Assembly: GCA_021787175.1 (NCBI GenBank)
Contig: JAJYMF010000101.1
Coordinates: 1-7,882, forward strand
DNA length: 7,882 nucleotides
Source of the DNA: Pseudomonadota bacterium
GTDB taxonomy: Bacteria > Pseudomonadota > Gammaproteobacteria > Xanthomonadales > Rhodanobacteraceae
Direction: 5' to 3'
Position numbers and translations under genes: made by a program. Under the pieces are notes generated by a model that saw only the letters and a program-made list of their open reading frames with translations, searched no databases and was not told the origin of the DNA. This document shows positions 1 to 6,834 of the stretch, piece after piece (the stretch's first letter is position 1; the number at the start of each line of letters is the position of its first letter).

Positions 1-1
1 C

Positions 2-1195
<1,194 letters not shown>

Positions 1196-1225
1196 AAAGC
1201 CGCGATGGGGTTTTGGCACATGTAC

Positions 1226-1230
1226 GAGGT
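1226..1230 (+). promoter_or_regulatory. Shine-Dalgarno deciding the hydroxylase-sulfotransferase start
   Basis: GAGGT lies upstream of two in-frame ATG codons, at 1234 and 1240. The gap from GAGG is 4 nt to the first and 10 nt to the second. The second gives a protein beginning MKLQVPF and is preferred here, but the first (two extra residues) cannot be excluded. Confidence 0.5.
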
Positions 1231-1239
1231 GCAATGCCG

Positions 1240-3081
1240 ATGAAGCTGCAGGTACCGTTCGTCCAGCTTCCGCTGCAATTCGACGCAGCACGGCTCGCAT
1301 CCGAGGTCCATGCCCTCGGCGATCAGCCTTGGCGACCGCACCCCCAGAAATACCCAGGCAACTTTGCATTGCCCCTGATCTCGGCGCACGGCAATCCGGA
1401 CAGCGACAGCATCGCGGGGCCGATGCGTCCGACGCCTTACCTCGAACACTGCCCCTACCTGATGCAGGTGCTGGAACGACTCGGCGCGGTCTGGGGACGC
1501 ACACGGCTGATGAAGCTGTCCGGGCAGGCCGAGGTCACTCCCCATGCCGACATCAATTATTACTGGCGTGATCGCGTGCGCGTGCACGTGCCGGTCGCGA
1601 CCCGGCCGAGTGTGCGTTTCATCTGCGGCGACGCCGAGGTGAACATGGCGCCCGGCGAATGCTGGATCTTCGATACCTGGCGCGAGCATCGTGTCATCAA
1701 CGCGGCGGATGACGAGCGCATCCACTTGGTCGCCGACACGGTCGGCAGCGAAACTTTCTGGGATCTGGTCGGGCAGGGCCGGGCGCTCGGACGTGACCAG
1801 CGCCCGGACTGGCACGCACGACCCTTCGATCCTGTCCCCGGCAGTCGTCCCGAGTTGCGTTTCGAAACGGTGAACGTGCCGCAGGTCATGACGCCCTGGG
1901 AGTTGCGCGATCACATCGGATTCCTGCTCGGTGATTTGCGACCGCATCCGCAGGCGCCGGTCGTGCAGCAGCTGGCGGCGCGTTTCGTGATCACATGGCA
2001 GGCGCTGTGGTCGCAATACGGCGGCGGCAATGAGGGCTGGACTGCCTATCGGAGTGCGATCGATGCCTTCATCGCGTCGCTGCAGCCGTTTGCGGCACCG
2101 TTGCAGCTGATCAACGGCACCCAGTTCATGCCGACCCTGCGTTCCATGGTGTTGAAGGTGGCGCTGGCCGATCGTCAGGACGTGCTGACCGCCGATGAGC
2201 CGCGTGCACCGCAAACGATGCCCGGCATGCGTACCGGTGAGAGCAAGCCGGATACCTTATTCGAGCGGCCGATCTTTATCGTGTCGCCGCCGCGCTCGGG
2301 CTCGACGTTGCTGTTCGAAACCCTGTCGCGTGCTCGAGGGATATGCACGATCGGTCACGAGAGCCATGCGCTGATCGAGGGTATCCCGACGCTGCATCCC
2401 GCACAGCGCGGGTACGAATCCAATCGCCTCGACGCATCTGCGGCGACACCCGAGCTGGCCGACGCGTTGCGAGAGCGATTCCGCGCCGCGCTGCGCCATC
2501 GCGATGGCCGTGTGCCGGCGCAGAACCGCATTCGCATGCTGGAAAAGACGCCGAAGAACGCGCTGCGGGTGCCCTTCCTGGCCCGCATTTTTCCGGAAGC
2601 GCACTTCGTCTATCTGTATCGCGATCCACGCCAGGTGCTGAGCAGCATGATCGAGGCATGGCAGTCGGGCCGGTTTTGCACCTATCCCCAGCTGCCGGGC
2701 TGGCAGGGACCTGCCTGGTCGCTGCTGCTGACTCCCGGATGGCGCTCGCTGGCCGGAAAGCCGCTGCACGAGATCGTCGCCGCGCAATGGGAGAGCACGA
2801 CGCGGCTGCTGCTGGACGATCTGCAAACACTGCCCCCGGAGCGCCGCTGCGTGACCCACTACAGCAGCCTGCTGGACAGCCCGGCCGCGGAAATCGAACG
2901 CCTGTGCCACGCGCTGGATCTGGACTGGGATCAGCCGCCGCCGACAGTGCTGCCGGTGGCGCGTTATGCGGTGTCGACACCGGATCCGGAAAAATGGCGG
3001 CGGCATGCGGGCGAGATCGAGACGGTGTGGCAGGACCTGGTCACGACGCACGAGCGCGCCCAGCGGTTTGCCGCTCGCTGA
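1240..3081 (+). CDS. Fusion of aspartyl/asparaginyl beta-hydroxylase-like oxygenase and PAPS-type sulfotransferase
   Basis: This is a 613-residue cytosolic protein with no signal peptide or membrane segment. Residues 1-173 look like an aspartyl/asparaginyl beta-hydroxylase-type 2-oxoglutarate/Fe(II) oxygenase. An HAD triplet supplies H102 and D104, the distal ligand is H150 in REHRVIN, and R160 in ERIHLV sits ten residues later where the 2-oxoglutarate-binding arginine is expected. Residues about 174-340 are a helical-looking region of unknown fold, perhaps an extension of the hydroxylase module. Residues about 342-578 resemble a sulfotransferase: the 5'-phosphosulfate loop is SPPRSGSTLL (349-358), EKTPKN follows at 435-440, and the 3'-phosphate motif is YRDPRQVLSS (460-469). 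The likely chemistry is hydroxylation plus sulfation of an unknown acceptor. Whether both act on one substrate is an inference. The gene starts 44 bases after thiC and may be read through from it. It uses some codons rare in its neighbours (TTA at 2257, ATA at 2341). Domain calls are firm; the physiological role is unknown. Confidence 0.88.
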   Translation: MKLQVPFVQLPLQFDAARLASEVHALGDQPWRPHPQKYPGNFALPLISAHGNPDSDSIAGPMRPTPYLEHCPYLMQVLERLGAVWGRTRLMKLSGQAEVTPHADINYYWRDRVRVHVPVATRPSVRFICGDAEVNMAPGECWIFDTWREHRVINAADDERIHLVADTVGSETFWDLVGQGRALGRDQRPDWHARPFDPVPGSRPELRFETVNVPQVMTPWELRDHIGFLLGDLRPHPQAPVVQQLAARFVITWQALWSQYGGGNEGWTAYRSAIDAFIASLQPFAAPLQLINGTQFMPTLRSMVLKVALADRQDVLTADEPRAPQTMPGMRTGESKPDTLFERPIFIVSPPRSGSTLLFETLSRARGICTIGHESHALIEGIPTLHPAQRGYESNRLDASAATPELADALRERFRAALRHRDGRVPAQNRIRMLEKTPKNALRVPFLARIFPEAHFVYLYRDPRQVLSSMIEAWQSGRFCTYPQLPGWQGPAWSLLLTPGWRSLAGKPLHEIVAAQWESTTRLLLDDLQTLPPERRCVTHYSSLLDSPAAEIERLCHALDLDWDQPPPTVLPVARYAVSTPDPEKWRRHAGEIETVWQDLVTTHERAQRFAAR

Positions 3082-3159
3082 GACCTTGCGGCGGTCGAGG
3101 CGTGGATGATGCAGGCCCGATTCCTGGCTGTTCTTGCCGATCGCCGCTGGCGGACCCGC

Positions 3160-3708
3160 TCAGAAATTCGGCCGGGTCGGCGCCGCGTTGAAGCGCGCCA
3201 CGCTGGCCTCGATCTCGGCGCGGGCGGCGGCAGCGTCACCCCAGCCCGACAGCTTCACCCACTTGCCCTGCTCGAGATCCTTGTAGTGCTCGAAGAAGTG
3301 GCCGATGCGTTCCAGCCAATGGCCCGACACCTGGTCGATGTCGCTGATGTGGGCGTAACCGTGGAACACCTTGGACGTCGGCACCGCGATCAGCTTGGTA
3401 TCCTCGCCCGCCTCATCGGTCATGTTGAGCATGCCGACCGGGCGGCAGCGGATCACCGCGCCGGGGATCAGCGGCAGCGGCAGGATCACCAGGACGTCCA
3501 CCGGATCGCCGTCGCCGCACAGCGTGTGCGGCACGTAACCGTAATTGCACGGATAGCGCATCGGCGTCGACAGGATGCGATCGACGAAGATTGCACCGGT
3601 GGCTTTGTCGACCTCGTACTTGACCGGTTCGGCGTCTTTCGGAATTTCGATGACGACGTTGATCTCGTGCGGGACGTCGCGGCCGGCGGGGACCAGGTCC
3701 AGACCCAT
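3160..3708 (-). CDS. ppa: Inorganic pyrophosphatase, family I (soluble)
   Basis: The protein hydrolyses pyrophosphate to two phosphates in the cytosol, pulling biosynthetic reactions forward. It has 182 residues, close to the usual 175 or so of bacterial family I enzymes, and aligns along its whole length with the E. coli protein from memory. The metal-binding signature DGDPVD supplies D66 and D71, and TDEAGED supplies D103, corresponding to the classic D65, D70 and D102. Other hallmarks are YEVDK, FVDR, YPCNYGY, IRCRPVG and HFFEHYKDLE. The ATG at 3708 is chosen because AGGAA lies 6 nt upstream and the family starts here. The frame stays open to a TTG at 3750, but that 14-residue extension has no homology. 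The gene converges on the hydroxylase-sulfotransferase gene, with 78 bases between stops and no clear terminator. It lies 143 bases beyond the GST stop on the same strand. Confidence 0.97.
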   Translation of the reverse strand: MGLDLVPAGRDVPHEINVVIEIPKDAEPVKYEVDKATGAIFVDRILSTPMRYPCNYGYVPHTLCGDGDPVDVLVILPLPLIPGAVIRCRPVGMLNMTDEAGEDTKLIAVPTSKVFHGYAHISDIDQVSGHWLERIGHFFEHYKDLEQGKWVKLSGWGDAAAARAEIEASVARFNAAPTRPNF

Positions 3709-3738
3709 GGCGTGTTCCTGTGGGGCAAACGGGCGCGC

Positions 3739-3744
3739 AGGATA
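3739..3744 (-). promoter_or_regulatory. Possible -10 element for ppa
   Basis: Read on the minus strand this is TATCCT, about 30 bases before the ppa ATG, a sensible place for a -10 box. No convincing -35 hexamer lies 16-18 bases further upstream, where a GC-rich inverted repeat sits instead. This is a weak call. Confidence 0.2.
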
Positions 3745-3753
3745 AGGCAATGC

Positions 3754-3770
3754 CTGCTGCGCCGCAGCAG
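3754..3770. repeat. Perfect inverted repeat between GST gene and ppa
   Basis: CTGCTGC and GCAGCAG form a perfect 7-bp stem around a 3-base loop. It lies 46 bases upstream of the ppa start and 82 bases past the GST stop, on the strand both genes are read from. It could be a transcript-end hairpin for the GST unit, although no T-run follows on the minus strand. Alternatively it could be a protein-binding palindrome where the ppa -35 region would be. Confidence 0.5.
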
Positions 3771-3851
3771 AATCGGACTCCGGCGTTCAGCAGGATGTCG
3801 GGAACACGCGACGCCAAGGTCGCGCCGCGGGCGCGGCCGCCTCGCCGAGGG

Positions 3852-4478
3852 TCACGGCCATGCCGGCAGGCCCTCGGTTTCGGCGGCACGCTGCCACGCC
3901 GGACGCGCGGTGACGCGCGCCGCCAGGACCGCCAGCGGGGCGAAGGTCAGCGCCGGCCGTGGCAGATGGCGCGACCAGCGCATCAGCATGGTGGCGTAGA
4001 GATCGACGGCGCTGTAGCGGTCGCCGAGCAGCCATGGGCCGGCGGACGCGAGTCGCGCCGCCAGATGCTGCCAGGCGTTCTCGATGCGCGCGGCGGCAGC
4101 GTTCTTGATGGCCGCGGGATCTCCGCCCGCTTCCTGCGGATAGAACCAGTGGCGGAACGCCGGTTGCACGCTGTTGGCGAGATAAAACATCAGCTCGAGG
4201 TAATCCGCGCGATCCGCCGCGCCGGGCGCGGGCGCCAGCGCGGCTTCGGGATGGCGCTCGGCAATCAGCATCGCCAATGCCGCGCACTCGTGCTGCGGGC
4301 GCCCGTCGACGATCAGCGTCGGCACATGCCCGTGCGGATTCATCGCCCGATAGGCGGCGCCGTGTTGCTGGCCGCCTTCGAGATCGACGTGTTCGAGGCG
4401 ATGGGGCGCGCCTGCTTCCAGCAGGGCGACATGCACCAGTTGGCTGGCGGCGCCGGGCGCGTAATAGAGGATGTACAC
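3852..4478 (-). CDS. Glutathione S-transferase family protein, beta-class-like without the catalytic cysteine
   Basis: The 208-residue protein has the usual GST length and layout. Residues 1-77 form a thioredoxin-like domain with the start motif YYAPGAAS, the NPHGHVPTL block carrying the conserved cis-proline (P53), and HECAAL where the glutathione gamma-glutamyl group is normally held (E64). Residues about 88-208 form the helical domain, with the N-capping box SAVD at 156-159. Such enzymes conjugate glutathione to electrophiles or reduce peroxides in the cytosol; the substrate cannot be told from sequence. In beta-class GSTs the motif reads YYTPGSCS with a catalytic cysteine. Here that position is alanine (A11), while the next serine (S12) and tyrosines Y5 and Y6 remain. 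The start is GTG, with GGAG 8 nt upstream inside a hairpin. The small exported-protein gene lies 46 bases upstream on the same strand, so co-transcription is possible. Confidence 0.9.
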   Translation of the reverse strand: MYILYYAPGAASQLVHVALLEAGAPHRLEHVDLEGGQQHGAAYRAMNPHGHVPTLIVDGRPQHECAALAMLIAERHPEAALAPAPGAADRADYLELMFYLANSVQPAFRHWFYPQEAGGDPAAIKNAAAARIENAWQHLAARLASAGPWLLGDRYSAVDLYATMLMRWSRHLPRPALTFAPLAVLAARVTARPAWQRAAETEGLPAWP

Positions 4479-4480
4479 CG

Positions 4481-4505
4481 GCAGGACTCCGAAGAAGGAT
4501 CCTGC
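4481..4505 (-). promoter_or_regulatory. Hairpin enclosing the ribosome binding site of the GST gene
   Basis: On the minus-strand RNA, GCAGGA pairs with TCCTGC (6 bp) and TCC with GGA (3 bp), with one bulged base and a 6-base loop. The GGAG Shine-Dalgarno of the GST gene lies within the 3' arm, and the hairpin ends 2 bases before the GTG start. The pairing is visible in the sequence. A role in limiting translation is an inference. There is no T-run, so it does not look like a terminator. Confidence 0.45.
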
Positions 4506-4524
4506 AAGCGTAGCGCAGCACGCC

Positions 4525-4842
4525 TCAGACGCAGAGGCGCTGGTTCGCGTCGAGCTTCGCGTGGCCGCCGCTGCCGGCGCAGTCCTGCTTGAAGCGCTGT
4601 GCCGAATCCGGAGCCGGCAGTTGCGCCAGCGCCTGTTGCAGCGTGGCGCCGGCGCTGACGGCGCGGATCACCGCGGCGGCGCGGGCGTCGATGCGGATCG
4701 TCAGCTGCGTGCTGCCGTGCGCGGCGCCTGCCCCTGTCGGGGACGCAGCCGCGTGCGCATTCGCCACCATGGCGAAACTCCATCCGATCGACAGCGCCAC
4801 TCCAAGCGCTGCCGCTGACATCTTCGAGAACATGGAACGCAT
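4525..4842 (-). CDS. Small exported protein of unknown function
   Basis: I do not recognise this 105-residue protein. It starts with a basic segment and a hydrophobic core (residues about 9-28), followed by VANAHAAASP, a good Sec signal peptide with cleavage expected after A31 or nearby. The mature part, about 72-74 residues, is Ala-rich, with a stretch TQLTIRIDARAAAVIRAV followed by a probable helix LQQALAQL. It contains two cysteines (C88 and C104) near the C-terminus that could form a periplasmic disulfide. The ATG at 4842 is chosen because GGAG lies 6 nt upstream and the signal peptide follows directly. The frame stays open upstream to 5019, but that extension is Arg/Ser-rich and would bury the signal peptide. 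The gene is divergent from the mscS-like gene (253 bases between starts) and 46 bases upstream of the GST gene. Confidence 0.75.
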   Translation of the reverse strand: MRSMFSKMSAAALGVALSIGWSFAMVANAHAAASPTGAGAAHGSTQLTIRIDARAAAVIRAVSAGATLQQALAQLPAPDSAQRFKQDCAGSGGHAKLDANQRLCV

Positions 4843-5095
4843 GAGCGTCTCCGCTGTCCCCCATCCATATGCGCTTTTGGCGTCGTTGGGCGCGGACTTC
4901 GTGTGGTCCGCTGCGGTGATTGGAACGACGCTTACGCTCCTCTCTTGACGGCCGCGCGATTGCGTACTTGAGCGCGCTTTGGGCCTCGCTTTGTCACAGA
5001 TGGTGGCGGGGGTGGGCACCGGTCACACTCTCGGGCGCGCGGCGGGCCGGTGTTATCGTTTGCAAGGTCATCGCATCGCCCCGGAGTTGATCCGC
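4843..5095. other. Divergent intergenic region, probable promoters for the exported protein and mscS-like genes
   Basis: These 253 bases separate two divergent starts and should hold both promoters. The left part is less GC-rich than its surroundings, including CATATG at 4865-4870. For the rightward gene, TTATCG near 5053-5058 is the only -10-like string close to the start, and no -35 is properly spaced from it. I cannot assign a promoter with confidence. Confidence 0.3.
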
Positions 5096-5938
5096 ATGCA
5101 GGATTTGCTGCGCCGTCTCGATTTGCCCAATCTGCCCACCCAGGCGATGCATGACGCGCTGCGCCTGCTGATCGCGCTGCTGCTGTTTCTGGCCGGCCTG
5201 TGGCTGGCGGCGCGTGTCGCCGAGGCCGCCCGCCGCGCCATGGACCGCGCGCGCGTCGAACCGACCCTGACCAGCTTCCTGCGCAACGGCTTCTACGGTG
5301 TGCTGATCGCGGTGATGAGCGTGGCGGTGCTGGACTTCGCCGGCATCCCCACCGCGTCGCTGGTGGCCGCGATCGGGGTCGTCGGCATCGCCATCGGCCT
5401 GGCCCTGCAGGGCTCGCTGTCCAACCTGGCGTGGGGCGTGCTGCTGATCCTGTTCCGGCCGTTCCGCATCGGCGACTACGTGGACGCCGGCGGCGTCAGC
5501 GGCACCGTGGACAGCATCAGCCTGATGCACACCGTGCTGGTGCTCGCCGACAACCGCGAGGCGGTGATCCCCAACGCCAAGGTCGGCACCGACGTCATCG
5601 TCAACTACAACCGTCGCGGCACGCGCCGCGCGCAGGTGCAGGTGGGCATCGGCTACGGCGACGACATCGGCCGCGCGCTGCAGGCACTGCGCGACATGCT
5701 GACCGCCGATGCGCGCGTACTCGCCGAGCCGGCGCCTGCGGTATTCGTCGCCGGGCTGGGCGACAGCGCGGTCAACCTGACCGTGTGGGCATGGGCGCAT
5801 CGCAGCGACTGGTGGCCGCTGCAGCAGGACCTGCCGCGGCGAGTGAAGGAAACGCTGGATGCCGCCGGCATCTCGATCCCGTTTCCGCAGCGCGAACTCA
5901 CCCTGCGACAGGCGTCGCCGATCCCCCCGCCGGCGTGA
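5096..5938 (+). CDS. Small-conductance mechanosensitive channel, MscS family
   Basis: This inner-membrane channel should open under membrane tension to release solutes during hypo-osmotic shock. It has 280 residues, close to E. coli MscS (286). Hydrophobic segments lie at about 22-40 and 63-83, and the third, pore-lining helix at about 87-120 contains GLALQGSLSNLAWGVLLILF, the hallmark Gly/Ala-rich helix. It is followed by RPFRIGDYVDAGG, the start of the cytoplasmic beta domain. Further family blocks are GTVDSISLMHT, VIPNAKV and NYNRR, and GIGYGDDI then opens the alpha-beta domain that ends in ISIPFPQREL. The ATG at 5096 is chosen for GGAG 9 nt upstream; a TTG at 4979 in the same frame lacks homology. 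The C-terminus (RQASPIPPPA) is short and proline-rich. The gene ends 73 bases from the convergent SH3-domain gene. Which MscS subtype it is, and its conductance, cannot be told from sequence. Confidence 0.95.
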   Translation: MQDLLRRLDLPNLPTQAMHDALRLLIALLLFLAGLWLAARVAEAARRAMDRARVEPTLTSFLRNGFYGVLIAVMSVAVLDFAGIPTASLVAAIGVVGIAIGLALQGSLSNLAWGVLLILFRPFRIGDYVDAGGVSGTVDSISLMHTVLVLADNREAVIPNAKVGTDVIVNYNRRGTRRAQVQVGIGYGDDIGRALQALRDMLTADARVLAEPAPAVFVAGLGDSAVNLTVWAWAHRSDWWPLQQDLPRRVKETLDAAGISIPFPQRELTLRQASPIPPPA

Positions 5939-6011
5939 CACGACAGCCGGCGTGCCGGAACGCGCGATCGGATCGGAGCCGCCGAGCGCCGCCGGGTCAG
6001 TGCGCCGGAAT

Positions 6012-6590
6012 TCAGCCGCCGCCGCCATCATTGTTGCCCTGCGGCGGCTTGTGGCCATCGTGACCATGCCCGCCGCCCTGGTCGTGTCCACCACCGTGAT
6101 CACCACCACCGTGGCCGTGGCGCTGATCCCGCTGTTGCGCCGGATAGTGACCCCGCTGCGGGCGGTAGCCCTGGCCCCGCCGCCCATATCGGTACTGGGG
6201 ATCAGCCCAACGCTGGCGCTCCCCGTACCATGATCGATTGCTGTAGTGGTCGCCCCAGTAAGTACCAAGGGTGAAGCTGACGATCGGAATCCCGATCTGG
6301 GAGCCGTAGTTGGAGAGCACGACGCGCCGATTGCCGTAGGGATATTGCAGGTAGCCGCCGTCAACCCAGCCGCGTTCGCCTTGCGCCCCGACATCGCACC
6401 AGCTCCAGCCGTTGATGCAGCCATGGACGGCCACCGCGGTGCCGGGTTGCAGGGTCATGAGGCGGGGATAGCGGGTGCCGGGACCCGCGCGCAGGTTCAC
6501 ATAGCCGTTGACGTAGCCGTCGGAGGCCAGCGCCGACAGGGGCGCGAGCAGGATGACGGCGAGCAGTGCGAGTTTCAGCGGACGTTGCAT
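6012..6590 (-). CDS. Secreted SH3b-domain protein with His/Gly-rich C-terminal tail
   Basis: This is a 192-residue exported protein. Residues 1-22 form a Sec signal peptide ending LSALA, with cleavage before S23. Residues about 24-84 are a bacterial SH3 (SH3b) domain with VNLRAGPGTRYP and RGWVDGGYLQ, plus two cysteines (C58, C65) around GWSW. Such domains usually bind cell-wall peptides or other periplasmic ligands. Residues 85-150 are rich in Tyr, Arg and Trp, including TYWGDHYSNRSWYGERQRW. The tail (158-192) is Gly/His/Asp-rich, with seven histidines between 158 and 180, suggesting metal binding or a disordered linker. The ATG at 6590 is preferred because GGAG lies 8 nt upstream and the signal peptide follows; an ATG at 6650 would add 20 Arg/Pro-rich residues before it. 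No catalytic domain is present. The SH3b assignment is solid and the cellular role unknown. Confidence 0.85.
   Translation of the reverse strand: MQRPLKLALLAVILLAPLSALASDGYVNGYVNLRAGPGTRYPRLMTLQPGTAVAVHGCINGWSWCDVGAQGERGWVDGGYLQYPYGNRRVVLSNYGSQIGIPIVSFTLGTYWGDHYSNRSWYGERQRWADPQYRYGRRGQGYRPQRGHYPAQQRDQRHGHGGGDHGGGHDQGGGHGHDGHKPPQGNNDGGGG
6089..6113. repeat. Short direct repeat in the His/Gly-rich coding tail
   Basis: CACCACCGTG occurs at 6089-6098 and again at 6104-6113, a 15-base period in frame with the minus-strand gene. It encodes part of the His/Gly-rich tail. Such low-complexity repeats tend to change in length by slippage. Confidence 0.5.
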
Positions 6591-6834
6591 GGCGGGATCT
6601 CCGGGGGACAGGACGGGCCGACGCGGCCGGTGCGGCGAGCTGCCCTGCATACCGCATCGGGACGTCCGTCATCGGTGCGCTCGCCCACAGTGGCTTGACC
6701 GAACCGTGCCCAGGTGCCGGCTTGCGGCATGCGCGGCCGCGGTTGCATCGGCGGCGGATGACGCCTGCGGCGCGATGCGCGACACTTGCCGCTTTGACGC
6801 AGGCGCGATGGCGCCGCGATTCCCGGGAGACTCC
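6591..6834. other. Divergent intergenic region between SH3b gene and aceF
   Basis: These 244 bases between divergent starts should contain promoters for both genes. TTGACC at 6695-6700 and TTGACG at 6794-6799 resemble rightward -35 boxes, but neither has a credible -10 at 16-18 bases. No gene, strong hairpin or long repeat is visible here. Confidence 0.3.

Noticed and set aside
1196..1233. Possible terminator between thiC and the fusion gene (AAAGCC ... GGGGTTTT)
   Set aside because: The stem has an internal mismatch and only a short T-run, too weak to call.
3720..4592. Plus-strand open frame of 290 residues over the GST gene
   Set aside because: It is an Arg-rich antisense shadow of the GST coding sequence with no domain.
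5947..5958. Small hairpin CCGG-CGTG-CCGG between the mscS-like and SH3b genes
   Set aside because: A 4-bp stem with no T-run is expected by chance in this base composition.
4994..6424. Minus-strand open frame of 476 residues over the mscS-like gene
   Set aside because: It is low-complexity and antisense to a well-supported channel gene, and it crosses into the SH3b gene in another frame.
6695..6700. TTGACC as a -35 box for aceF
   Set aside because: No AT-rich -10 hexamer lies 16-18 bases downstream.
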